Below are positions 9,538 to 19,315 of a stretch of DNA of 64,000 nt, one piece after another. Each line of letters begins with the position of its first letter. Positions within the stretch are counted from its first letter, which is position 1. The notes under the pieces were generated by a model. That model saw only the letters and a list, made by a program, of their open reading frames with translations, was not told the DNA's origin and did not search any database. Source of the DNA: Rhizobium sp. RCAM05350 (GTDB lineage: Bacteria; Pseudomonadota; Alphaproteobacteria; Rhizobiales; Rhizobiaceae); the NCBI GenBank assembly GCA_024426085.1, contig CP087975.1:496001-560000 (forward strand). The letters are read 5' to 3'. Position numbers and translations under genes: made by a program.

Positions 9538-10367
9538 CCCAGGCCCTGACACCCGGACGGATTTTCCGCGTAACGCTGCTTTCACTCGGCGCCCTGATGT
9601 TCCTCGCGCCCTATATTTTCATGATCTCGACTGCCGGCAAGGACCAGAGCGAAATCTTCTCCGCGTCGCTGTCGCTGATCCCGCAGCATTCGGCCTATGT
9701 GGCCAATTTCACGAAAGCACTGATGCGGGTATCGATGCCGAACCTGCTGCTCAACGGGGTCATTGTCTGCGGGCTGATCCTGGTGCTGCAGGTGGCAGTA
9801 GCGGTGCCTTGCGCCTATGCCATGGCCAAGCTGAAATTCGGTGCTGCGCGCATCATGATGGCACTGGTGATGCTTGGCTTGCTGGTACCGATCCACGCGA
9901 CAGCCCTGCCCCTCTACGTCGCGTTCGACAATCTGTCGCTGCTCAACAGCTACACCGCGCTGGTAGCGCCATTCTCGATCTCGGTGTTCGGCATCTTCCT
10001 GTTCCTGCAGTTCTTCCGTGCCATGCCGGACGACCTGATCCATGCGGCCCGTCTCGACGGCATGTCGGAAGCCGGCATCGTCGCGCGGGTGATCGTTCCC
10101 AATGCCTGGCCGGCGGTCACCGCTTTCGCCATCTTCTCGGTGGTCGCGCATTGGAACGACCTGTTCTGGCCGCTGATCGTCGTCACCAACCAATCCTATG
10201 CGACGCCGCCTCTCGGCCTGTTGTTCTTCCGGGCGGCCGAGGCTGGCGACGACTACGGCGCGCTGATGGCCGCCACCCTCATCATCACCCTTCCCCTCGT
10301 CATCGCCTTCCTGCTCGCGCAGAAACGCTTCGTCGAGGGTATCACCATGACCGGTCTCAAAGGCTGA
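9534..10367 (+). CDS. Sugar ABC transporter permease (UgpE/MalG type)
   Basis: 277-residue partner permease, intact. Six membrane spans are visible, beginning with FRVTLLSLGALMFLAPYIFM. The EAA motif reads LIHAARLDGMSEAGIVARV. Starts at an ATG that overlaps the previous stop (ATGA), so translation is coupled. Followed after 40 bases by the binding-protein gene with its own ribosome-binding site (AAGGAGA). Confidence 0.9.
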   Translation: MTQALTPGRIFRVTLLSLGALMFLAPYIFMISTAGKDQSEIFSASLSLIPQHSAYVANFTKALMRVSMPNLLLNGVIVCGLILVLQVAVAVPCAYAMAKLKFGAARIMMALVMLGLLVPIHATALPLYVAFDNLSLLNSYTALVAPFSISVFGIFLFLQFFRAMPDDLIHAARLDGMSEAGIVARVIVPNAWPAVTAFAIFSVVAHWNDLFWPLIVVTNQSYATPPLGLLFFRAAEAGDDYGALMAATLIITLPLVIAFLLAQKRFVEGITMTGLKG

Positions 10368-10407
10368 CCGGTCCGCAATCCAAGCCGTAACTCAAGGAGA
10401 CCATGTG

Positions 10408-11674
10408 ATGAAATATCTGAAGCAGGCCCTCGCCGCCGCCTGGGGTATCGATGGCAATGGCGATCCCGGCCCATGCCGAAACGACCCTGACGGTCCACTA
10501 CCCCATGCCCGGCTTCTTCAAGGATGTGATGGACACGATCTCGAAGAAGTTCATGGAAGAAAATCCGGATATCAAGATTCAGTTCGCCAACCCGTCGGCG
10601 ACCTATGAGGAAGGCATCCAGACGATCATGCGGCAGGCCGGCACGGCCGAAATGCCCGATGTCACTTTCATCGGCCTCAACCGCCTGCGCATGCTGAACG
10701 AACGCGATATCCCGATCGACCTCACCCCTCTGGTCGCCAAGGAAGGCGACATGGCGTCGAAGGGCTTTTCCGAAAACATCCTGAAGCTCGCCCAGGTGAA
10801 GGGCAAGCAGGTTGGCCTTGCCTTCACGACGTCCAACCCGATCATGTACTACAACGCCGATCTCGTGCGTGCCGCCGGTGGCAATCCGGACGTTCCGCCG
10901 AAGACCTGGGACGAAGTGATCGCGCTTGGTGGCAAGATCAAGGCGCTCGGCGATGGCAATGAGGGCATCGATTTCCGTTGGCAGGGCGACGACTGGATGT
11001 TCTCAGCGCTCTTGTTTGGCGCCGGTGGCACCATGCTCAACGAAGACGAAACCAAGGTGACCTTCAACGGTCCAGAAGGCCAGAAGGCCGTTGAAGTGCT
11101 GGACCGCATGGTCAAGGAAGGCGGCCTTCCGGTCCTGACCAAGCAGGCCGGCGAGCAGGCTTTCGTTGCCGGCAAGATCGGCTTTGCCTTCCAGACGACG
11201 GGCGCGCTGCGCAACACCATCAAGAATGTCGGCACCAAGTTCGATCTTCGCACCGCCCATATTCCGCTGATCGATCCGGTCAACGGCAAGCTGCCGACCG
11301 GTGGCAACGCCGTCGTCATCCTGACCAAGGACGCCGAGAAGCAAGCGGCCGCCTGGAAGTTTGCCAAGTTCGCCGCCGGCCCCTATGGCGCATCGGTCGT
11401 CGTTCCCGGCACCGGTTATGTTCCGAACAATGAGCTGGCGGCCGCTTCGCCGGATTATCTCGGCACCTTCTACAAGGAGAACCCGCTGTTTCGCGCCGGC
11501 CTCGAGCAGATGCCGCTGATGAAGCCCTGGTATGCCTTCCCGGGCAGCAACGGTGTCAAGGTCACGCAGACCATCGTCGAGAACCTGTCGCGCGTGGTCG
11601 AGCAGTCGGCAACGCCGCAGGAAGCACTGGACGACGCAGCCGCCGATGTCGAAGACCTGCTGCCGCGCAGCTAA
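10408..11674 (+). CDS. Extracellular solute-binding protein (UgpB-like), frameshifted in the signal peptide
   Basis: Periplasmic binding protein of the rightward transporter. Begins MKYLKQALAAA at 10408; the frame changes near 10445 inside the signal peptide, which then ends AIPAHA before ETTLTVHYPM. The rest is intact and UgpB-like: NPIMYYNADLVRAAGGN followed by PPKTWDEVIALG, and TGALRNTIKNVG. Last gene of the operon, unusual for a binding protein, and followed by a strong terminator. Without the signal-peptide break the protein is about 422 residues, typical of the family. Confidence 0.87.
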
Positions 11675-11693
11675 ACAGATCCCAGCTCATCAG

Positions 11694-11724
11694 AACGGCC
11701 GCCCTTCTTGTGGCGGCCGTTTTT
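11694..11724 (+). terminator. Rho-independent terminator
   Basis: Perfect 10-bp stem AACGGCCGCC / GGCGGCCGTT with an 8-base loop, followed by a short T-run, 20 bases after the binding-protein stop. It lies just before the end of the convergent LacI gene, so it may serve both strands, though the T-run favours the plus strand. Confidence 0.85.
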
Positions 11725-11734
11725 CGTTGCCCCT

Positions 11735-12727
11735 TCAGTCATTATTCCGGATGTTGCGCACCGTGCCGCCGAGGCGCAGCCGGTGCGCAACCTGCAGATG
11801 GCGCGGCGCAACGGCATTTTCGGCCATGTCCAGAAGCAGCGACGCGGCAGCGGCGCCCATCGTCGCGTCCCCCATTTCCACGGTCGTCAGGACCGGATCG
11901 GTCAACAGGCCGATCGCGATGCCGTCGAAGCCGACAACCGAAATATCGCCCGGCACCGACAGACCCTGGCGTCTGACGGCGGCGATGACGCAAAGCGCCA
12001 GAAGGTCGTTGGAGGCGATGATGGCCGAGGGCGCGAGGCGCGAAAAGGTCACCGACAGATCAAGCGTTTCGAAGCCATCGACGAACGGGATCTGCATGGC
12101 TTCCAGAACGGTCACGCGCGCCGCATCCATCGCATCGCAATATCCGACGTAGCGCAGCCTTGCCCGGTCGGAGGCCGCAGAAATAGCCGGAGACGAACAG
12201 GATGCGCCGATGACCGCAAGACAGAAGATGTTCAGTGACGTCGCGGCCAGCCTGGCGATTGTCCGCGCACACGGCTGCGGGAAACCGCGCCGTCGGCGGA
12301 TTGCCGAGCAGAACCGTTGGCGGCAGATCCGCCGAGAGAGCCTCGCTGCGATGGGCGTCGCAGACGGTGAGAATCAGCCCCGTTGGCTGCTGGTTGAGCA
12401 GGGAGGCGACCGCATCCACCTCGCGCGCCGGATCATAGTCCGACTGGGCGATCAGCACACCGTGGCCGGCGACCAGCATGCGATTCTGGATGCCGCTCAA
12501 GGAGGCGGCGAAGACAGGATTGGTAATGCTGGGGATGAGGACGCCGATGACTGGCCGGCGTTTTACCGAACCCGACGGTCCTGCTGCCGGACGATATCCG
12601 AGTTCGGCCGCGGCACGCCGGACTTTGCGGACCATCTCGTCGCTGACCGGCCCGGTGCAGTTCAGGACCCGCGAGACTGTTGCAAGCGAACAGCCCGCGG
12701 AGAGGCAACCTGCTGGAGGGTTGTCAT
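11735..12727 (-). CDS. LacI/GalR-family transcriptional regulator, frameshifted
   Basis: Repressor of about 330 residues. Starts MTTLQQVA at 12727; the helix-turn-helix continues in another frame as GCSLATVSRVLN, then VRKVRRAAAELGYRP. The effector domain follows (IGVLIPSITNPVFAASLSG, VLIAQSDYDP). A second frame change near 12170 leads into AIIASNDLLALCVIAAVRRQG, the conserved C-lobe, and SVVGFDGIAIG. It converges on the rightward transporter operon and most likely regulates it. Frame changes near 12695 and 12170 leave all motifs present, so the gene is probably functional in reality. Confidence 0.82.
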
Positions 12728-12943
12728 GACAGTGGTCCGCTGTTGTAGGCTGTCAGAGAATTAGCACGACGAACCATTACCTACGATGAAGCCGACGGAA
12801 TGTGCAATGAGCCGACGCTCGATCTTGGGTGATGAGATAGAGCAGGTGACCCGATTTGGGGTCGGAACAAGCACTTCAGGACCTCTGGGGCAAATGTTGA
12901 AATCCATGAAGCTACCAGCAAGTACATTTCTAGTGTTTTTTGA

Positions 12944-12997
12944 GAATTTGACATTTGGTCGCGAGGTCGCCGCAAATGAGTACCAAATGTCAAATTC
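12944..12997. repeat. 16-bp perfect inverted repeat behind the sensor kinase gene
   Basis: Left arm GAATTTGACATTTGGT (12944-12959) and right arm ACCAAATGTCAAATTC (12982-12997), separated by 22 bases. The right arm lies 6 bases beyond the stop codon of the kinase gene. No T-run follows on either strand, so it is not a classical terminator. Confidence 0.8.
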
Positions 12998-13003
12998 ATT
13001 CCA

Positions 13004-14470
13004 CTAGTGGCTGTTGCCGTTGAACGGGACCCTTACGACGAGTTCAGTTCCCGAGCCCTCACGTCGTTGCATCTCAAGTGTGCCTTTGAAGGCGTCCACT
13101 CTGTTATGAATACCCAAAAGTCCCAAGGGCAGCTTGCCCTTTTCGGATTTAGAGTTGTGGAAGCCCGGTCCTCCGTCGCTGACAATAAGCGTTATGGAAC
13201 TGTCATCGGCGAATGCGGCAACCTGTTGATCAAGGCCGTTGCCGTGCCGGAAGGCGTTATTAAGCCCCTCCTGAACAATGCGGTAGAGGCAGGTCTTAAG
13301 TGGGTTTGCTACATCACGGGGAAGTCCAGAATAGCTGGCGCCGACCTGTGATCCCGTTGTGAACTGATGACGGTCCACCGCGAGCCTCAGTGCCGCTTCG
13401 AGCGATAGGTTCTCGATCTCAGGCATAACCAAACCGGTTGAAAGGTCTCGCAGCTGGCTGAGGGCTTGTGCCGCGATGCTGGATGGCGAAAGATGGGCCG
13501 ATGTATCGACAGCGTGGCTTTCCGACTTATCTGACGTCGGACTGTTAGCCAGTTTTTGGCCGAGGCGCATAATGAGCAAACTCAATAGCTGTATCGGCCC
13601 GTCATGGATATCGGATCCAATGCGGTTAAGGAGGACCTCATTGGAGGCGGCGGAGTCAAGGCGGGCTTTGTCAGCAATTTCTCGCAGCTTCCTGTTCTGC
13701 CGCGCCAGAGCTTGTGCATCCGCCAACTGTTTTTTCAACTTTGTCCGCTGGCTGACAATGATATTGTTGGCACGTCGCACGATGATGTAAAGCGCACCCA
13801 CAATGGCAATAGTGGTCCCTGCGACAAGGTACCAAGTACGGCGCTGAACAGCGTCACGCCGTCGAATGAACTCGCCGGCGGCCTCATAGACCTCACCAAC
13901 CGCAATGATGTTTCTGGTTCCGGGAGCATAGATTGGCGCATAAATCTCAATCAGCGGCGTCGTTGAAGAGGGTGCATGCTGCCCTTCATCATTATGTCCA
14001 TTTTCGAGATGGGCAACGACCTTGCCGGAAAAAGCCGTTTCAAGATTGGAAGAAGGAAACGTCTTGCCGATGAGGGACTTATCGGTGCTGTAGAGGATCA
14101 TACCGTCTCGCCGCCAAATTCTCAGGCTTTCCACCCTACGCGCAAGATCGGTATCGTTCAGGATTTCATCCAGTTCCAGATGGTCCTCCGCAGCGACACC
14201 GGGTCCGAATTCGCCCATTTTAAGGTGTCGAGCAAGAAACCCTTCCATGTAAAGAGCCCCGGATTCAGCCCGGCTTTGCAGTTGGCTTGCCGCAATCTGC
14301 GAGCCTAACCATTCGCCCAGAACGGCCATTGAAGAGCAAACGATAAGCCCTGCAATGATCAAAAATTGCGACGTCAAGCTAAGGCGCAGCCATAGCCGCC
14401 CGATATGAGAATATGGTACTCCCTCGTCTCTCGCGGGAGTGACGTCGGTCACATCGTCGTCAGAGCTCAA
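13004..14470 (-). CDS. NarL-type membrane sensor histidine kinase
   Basis: 488 residues, intact. A cytoplasmic head (~30 residues) is followed by membrane span FLIIAGLIVCSSMAVLGEW (~35-53), a periplasmic sensor region of about 150 residues, a second span (WYLVAGTTIAIVGALYIIV, ~213-231), a coiled-coil-like linker, then HisKA_3 with the phospho-accepting histidine in RIGSDIHDGPIQLLSLL (~295). The ATPase domain carries IVQEGLNNAFRHG and ISDGGPGF-like LIVSDGGPGFHN. Such kinases normally pair with a LuxR-type response regulator, but none is adjacent. Nothing in the sequence reveals the signal. Confidence 0.88.
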   Translation of the reverse strand: MSSDDDVTDVTPARDEGVPYSHIGRLWLRLSLTSQFLIIAGLIVCSSMAVLGEWLGSQIAASQLQSRAESGALYMEGFLARHLKMGEFGPGVAAEDHLELDEILNDTDLARRVESLRIWRRDGMILYSTDKSLIGKTFPSSNLETAFSGKVVAHLENGHNDEGQHAPSSTTPLIEIYAPIYAPGTRNIIAVGEVYEAAGEFIRRRDAVQRRTWYLVAGTTIAIVGALYIIVRRANNIIVSQRTKLKKQLADAQALARQNRKLREIADKARLDSAASNEVLLNRIGSDIHDGPIQLLSLLIMRLGQKLANSPTSDKSESHAVDTSAHLSPSSIAAQALSQLRDLSTGLVMPEIENLSLEAALRLAVDRHQFTTGSQVGASYSGLPRDVANPLKTCLYRIVQEGLNNAFRHGNGLDQQVAAFADDSSITLIVSDGGPGFHNSKSEKGKLPLGLLGIHNRVDAFKGTLEMQRREGSGTELVVRVPFNGNSH

Positions 14471-14913
14471 TATCCCGTTCTCCGCAGTATAAAAATCTTA
14501 ATAAATTTCCAGATTAAGGCAGCGGTTCAACGTACCAGATAACAATAGATTATCATAAATTATATAACCAAAAGTTCATTTAATATATAATCTTTATATG
14601 GGTTTAATCCGGAATGCTTTTTTGGAGATGCATTAACATATCTGGCCCATAAATGCTGCAATGCAGCGAACTAAGGCCTCATACTCGTGCCATTTTCCAC
14701 ATTGTACTTCATTTGAAGCGCAGCTCCCGCTGCTGCGGACGATCCTGTTCTTCAACGACAAGGAACCTTACCGCTGGCCCATAGGATACAGTTCGCCGGC
14801 GTTTTGACCCTAAAACCCTTGCCGTGCTGGTTCAGCGCTAGCGCAATGGATGGTCGTGAATATCCGTTGTTCCAGAAGATGATCGCCTGGAGCCGGAAGC
14901 TCTTTTCACGCAA
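14471..14913. other. AT-rich intergenic region
   Basis: 443 bases. 14490-14640 is strikingly AT-rich compared with its surroundings and probably contains the kinase promoter. 14700-14945 contains short open stretches on the plus strand (e.g. RTILFFNDKEPYRWPIGY, and a 34-codon frame starting at 14848) that look protein-like but match nothing I recognise; they may be remnants of a lost gene. Confidence 0.4.
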
Positions 14914-16499
14914 CTACTTCGATGAAATGGCGGCAAGCGGCGTGAGCCGGTAAATCAGCATGGTGTCATCATCGACGACACGCTCGGCTGTCTTGTCCAG
15001 ATGCGTAATGAGGCCCTTATTGTATTCGATAAGCTTGCGTCCCTTCGAGTCGCGGGCATTTTTCGCGATGCCGAACCACGCCGCGTTTTCTGCTCGCAGC
15101 GTCTCCAGTACGTCGATCGCGGCGCCGTCGTCGAGAAGCACCGACCAGTCGTTCATCCCTCCTCCGGGAGGAAAAACCCAACCACGGCGTCTGCTGTAAT
15201 ATATCGCGATTGGATCGCCGATCGTGGTCGAGACCGCAACGACGAGGTCGCCCGGCTTGCTGACAGAACTCAGCCGCTCACCGAGTTCATGGCCGGATTG
15301 CGCATAGGGCGTCTTCATCAACTGGAGCCCGGGAAGGGTTCCGCCAATAATCACGACGCCCACAATGGCCGCCAGTCGCAGCCAGCGTGATCGCGAGCCC
15401 GAATGGAGGTCGCCGCCAATGGCACTCAACAGGACGAGCCCTCGGCCGGCCAGTGCCGCAACCGGCACACTGAATATATGGAAGTTCCACGGATTGGTTT
15501 TGATCTCACGCGCGGCGAAGAAATAGACCAAAGCGGCGCCGGCGAACCACACGTGGAAAAGCCACGGGGCCTTGCCGCGTGCCGGATCGGTTGGCGGCGG
15601 CGGCGTGACCAGCAGCGCGATCCCGACAAGCATGAGGACCGGCAAAGTAAAGAGCCAGTTGCCGGCGATCTTCCATGCGGCGGGGATGTAGAAAGCTTGC
15701 GCAAAGAACTTGGACAGCCCGTCGTCCCACAGATAACCGCTGCCGGCGATATGATAGGGCGGATAATTCGCCCCGACATAGAGCGCCCATCGGTAGTAGC
15801 CAAGGATTAGCATGCCGGCAATCAGCGCGACGGGCACGATCTGCAAGATGCGGCGCGGGTTCAGCCTGCCTCTCATCTGGAGGATCGAAAATGTCGCATA
15901 GGTCATTGGAACGACCACGGCGATACCAGGCAGCTTGGCGAGCACGCCCAACGTCGTAATCAAACCAGAGAGCACCAGAAAACCGGCCCGATCTTCCTGC
16001 AGATAGGCGACATACAGCCAGGCGCCGGTTGTGACCAGAGACAGCATAGCGGGGTCGGGAAGAAACGACTGGTCGATAAAAACGGCGCCCGGCATGATCG
16101 CAAGCAGAAAGGCGCCGGCGTGCGCATGCACGGCGCCCCACACGCGATCGAGCAATCGATGCAGTGCGAAGACGCCCCACACGCCGAAAACAACAGCCAC
16201 CAGGCGTCCCAACCAGTCGTGCCAGCCAAATACGGTGTAGAGCAGCGCGGTAATATAGGAGATTATCGGGAGTTCGCGGCCCTGATAGGCGGGACCCGGC
16301 CCGGTCCAGCTGACCTCCGGAAAAAGATGTTCCAACTGCGCGCAAAGAAATTATCCGCCATCATGGCCGTGCTTGCCTCACGCCAGCTGAAGGCATCCAC
16401 CAGGGGCTGCTGTACATCATGGAGCCGAAACAAGGCGGCGAGCATCAGTATCGCAGCCAGAACTGCGGAATCGCGTTGCCCGATACGGAATCCCGGCAT
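14914..16499 (-). CDS. Family-39 glycosyltransferase (ArnT/PMT-like membrane protein), frameshifted
   Basis: Integral membrane glycosyltransferase that would use a polyprenyl-phosphate sugar to modify lipid or polysaccharide at the periplasmic face. The first external loop contains DAFSWREASTAMMADNFF, with acidic residues where family members have catalytic ones. The frame changes near 16300, after which RELPIISYITALLYTVFG and about eleven more hydrophobic segments follow, then a soluble tail of about 130 residues (VVAVSTTIGDPIAIYYSRR). About 525 residues in total, the family's size. Start chosen at the ATG for MPGFRIGQRDS. No cognate polyprenyl sugar synthase is nearby. Confidence 0.75.
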
Positions 16500-16893
16500 T
16501 ATGTCCTCCCCCACCCCCGCCAAGTCATAACGAGGGCTACGGTATAGATGCGGTAACGCCGATCAATACAAAACCGCCACCGGTGCTGTCAGGTTGTTTG
16601 AAAAGGTCATCATTGAGCACCGCCAGGCCAATTTAGGCCCCGCATTTCGGTCACGGTTTTCCATTCCGGGCACCGTAAACTTAACTCTACGAAGACAAGT
16701 ATTGGGAGTACGGTTCTCGCTTAACGTTACGACGCCAGCGCTACATATCGATAGGGGGCAACTTTGCGTGCCAACTAACACTTTCAGAGGCCTCGCAGGA
16801 TTGTGGCGACTCGATAATATGACCTTGAAACTCAAGTTTATCTGTTTTATGACGCGCTCACAGGCAGGGGCGCTGAAAGCGCTATAACAAGCC
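16500..16893. other. Intergenic region with no recognised gene
   Basis: 394 bases between the divergent glycosyltransferase and sigma-factor genes. Short open frames exist on both strands, but none has a ribosome-binding site or recognisable sequence. Probably promoter DNA. Confidence 0.4.
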
Positions 16894-17430
16894 TTGCAAC
16901 GTAACGGTTCCTTTGCGGATGTCCCCCAGCAAAAGAAGACGATCCTACAGGCTCTGACGGAGAGCTACGGCGATCTGTCGCGGCATGTGGCTCGGCGTTT
17001 CCGGGACCGTGCGGATGCGGACGACGTGATCCAGGATACCTATCTGCGGGTGCGCAATATTCCGTCCGACGTCCCCGATCGAAAACCCACAGGCCTATTT
17101 GTTTCGAATGGTGAACAATGTTGCGATCGACCATGTGCGTCGTCAACGCGCAAGAGCGCCACATATCTCCGGCTGAAGTCCCTGACGTGGGTTCAGGGCG
17201 CGGTGCCTGTCGATCGGGTGATCGACTATCGCCAACGTCTTGCAGCTTTGGAACGTGTGATTGCAGACTTGCCTTCGCGCCAGTGCGAGGTGTTTCTGAT
17301 GCACAAGTTCGATGGTCTCAGCCATTCGGAAATCGCCGCCGAACTCGGCATTACACGCGAGCCGATCGCCGCATGGCAACGCAGGCTTTCATGACGCCTT
17401 CCGCCAGAAGGTACCGTTCCTGGATCGGAA
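16894..17430 (+). pseudogene. ECF sigma factor (FecI-like), damaged
   Basis: Sigma-70 region 2 is visible (RFRDRADADDVIQDTYLRV), continuing in a second frame as ENPQAYLFRMVNNVAIDHVRR, then returning to the first frame for region 4 (LPSRQCEVFLMHKFDGLSH, EIAAELGIT). The C-terminal end after ELGIT is degenerate, reading into two alternative frames around 17375. At least three frame changes occur within 400 bases, a higher density than elsewhere, and the apparent start is a TTG without a clear ribosome-binding site. FecI-type sigma factors are normally followed by fecR and a TonB receptor; neither is present. It may be a decayed gene rather than merely mis-sequenced. Confidence 0.6.
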
Positions 17431-17546
17431 TCGCTCCATGACCCCGGACACCTTCGCCGGTGATGACTTGCGTCACTGGCTCTGTATCCGCATCGTGATT
17501 GCTAATTTGCCAGTTCCGATAAGCCTCGCTTTCGCAATCAAGTACG

Positions 17547-18941
17547 TCATATGATGATGAAGTCATCGGCAGTCACGGACGTGCCGCAGGTCAGCATGGC
17601 AAACTTCACCGCAGCACCACCACCCGCACCATCAGCATCGAACAATAGGGCGCCGGAATTTTTGTTGTAGATGATGCGATCGTCCGCATCGAGAGCGGCC
17701 TTGCCGACGACAAAGGCGGCGGCATCCAAAGCTCCCACGACAAGACCCGAGAAGACCGCGTCGTCGAGGCGGATCTCGTCATCAGCGGAGCGGAAGTCAA
17801 GGATCCGGTCCAGGTTTGCCGCACGGGGCGCGACATCGAAGACGAAAGCGTCATCGCCTTTGCCGCCAGCCAGAAAATCATTGCCGAAACCGCCCCTCAG
17901 AATATCGTCACCGGCACCGCCCGACAAACGATCGTTGCCTGCGCCACCGGCCAAGTTGTCATCCCCGGCACCACCGCGCAGACTGTCGTGACCCTTATTG
18001 CCGTTGAGAGAGTCGTCGAATTTGCTGCCGGTGATGCGATCGTTGCCACCTTTCGCATAGACCTGCACAGCATGATCATAGGCCTTGTAGCTGACCTTTT
18101 CTCTCGCATCCGTCAGGATGATAGTCTCCGCCGGTGGCGCGATAGTGATAGTGATGGTCGCGACATTGCTGTTGCCCTGGCCGTCCGTAGCGTAGACCGT
18201 GAACGTGTCAGTGCCGGTAAAACCGGACTCGGGCAGATAGTCGAAGAAGTTTCCGTTCAGGAAATCCTGATGGTAGTGGATGCTGCCGGCATATTCGCCC
18301 TGCGGAAACGGATAGGAGCCTGGCTCAAAGCGCGTTTCCTGCTCGACCGTGCCGTGATCCGGCCCATCGACGATGATGAACGATAAGAGATCGAAATCCG
18401 CGTCCGCAGCGCTGAACTTGATGTCGTCGAGGAACTCGCCCGTCGAAAGCGTGAAGGTCAGGTCGGTGACAGTCGGATCGTGATTGATGAAGGTATCAGG
18501 CTGAAGCACTCCGTCCCGAAGAATGATCTGGTGTTCACCGTACTGGGTGTTTTGGCCGCCGAAATATTCGTTGGCGGCGACAAAGGTGACGGTAATGTCG
18601 TCAGGGCTTTCGGCGCTGACGGAAACGATATCGGTCGAGAGATAGGCAGCCTGGGCCGACAGGGTGCGGATATAGTTGCCCTCATTGTCGAAGACATGCG
18701 TTTCGACCCGCGAGAAAATCTCGTTCCTGCCGTCATTGGTGAAGGTCGTGACGGTAAAGAAGCTGTCGAAGACATCGACCGAGGCGAGATCGACCCACCC
18801 GAAGAAATAATCCGGCTGTGCGCCTGTCGGTCCAAGGACTTCGCCCTCGGGGTTCGCTATCGTGAAGAGAATTGCGTCAGGGCTCTCGTTGTTGACGTCT
18901 TCCCAGACGGAAAGCTCACTTCCATTGCTCAGGACCGGCAT
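17547..18941 (-). CDS. RTX-type calcium-binding secreted protein
   Basis: 464 residues from the ATG for MPVLSNGSELSVW. N-terminal ~270 residues are acidic and beta-rich without a recognised fold, then a cadherin/Ig-like segment (TDTFTVYATDGQGNSN). From ~300 come at least six nonapeptide repeats of the GGxGxDxLx type (e.g. RGGAGDDNLAGGAGNDRLSG), which bind calcium in the medium. The C-terminus ends TADDFIII, similar to type I secretion signals. No signal peptide, as expected for type I secretion, but no HlyB/HlyD-like exporter lies in this window. Intact. Function (adhesin, biofilm or enzyme) is not evident. Confidence 0.82.
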   Translation of the reverse strand: MPVLSNGSELSVWEDVNNESPDAILFTIANPEGEVLGPTGAQPDYFFGWVDLASVDVFDSFFTVTTFTNDGRNEIFSRVETHVFDNEGNYIRTLSAQAAYLSTDIVSVSAESPDDITVTFVAANEYFGGQNTQYGEHQIILRDGVLQPDTFINHDPTVTDLTFTLSTGEFLDDIKFSAADADFDLLSFIIVDGPDHGTVEQETRFEPGSYPFPQGEYAGSIHYHQDFLNGNFFDYLPESGFTGTDTFTVYATDGQGNSNVATITITIAPPAETIILTDAREKVSYKAYDHAVQVYAKGGNDRITGSKFDDSLNGNKGHDSLRGGAGDDNLAGGAGNDRLSGGAGDDILRGGFGNDFLAGGKGDDAFVFDVAPRAANLDRILDFRSADDEIRLDDAVFSGLVVGALDAAAFVVGKAALDADDRIIYNKNSGALLFDADGAGGGAAVKFAMLTCGTSVTADDFIII

Positions 18942-19315
18942 CGGCGTCTTCCTTGTAGTTGCGAGGGAGGCGGATATCGTGTCCGTGATTATCATGGCCC
19001 GGTCGTGACGATCATGACAAATGGTCACCGGTTCACAGGTATCGCCCGGCGACGCTAATGTGAGATGAATCCCCGGACCGTTTTGGCGCAGAAAAGCCGC
19101 GTCGAAGAGCGGTTTTTTGTTGTCGGGGGCAAGCCAGACTTCCCCTGGCTCTCCCCGCACATTCGCGCTTCGTGGAAGCAGGACGGCAATTCTTTGCTAA
19201 ATTGAACCGTGCCATAGGGCAGGTATATGGCGCTCCAATTTCCACGACTTGAACTCTGGGATGCAGTGAGCGGACGCCTCAGGCGGTGCAGCAATTTGCG
19301 CCGTTGAGCTACCCC

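Noticed and set aside
16563..16835. A 90-codon minus-strand frame upstream of the sigma-factor gene
   Set aside because: No ribosome-binding site, no recognised sequence and a codon mix unlike neighbouring genes.
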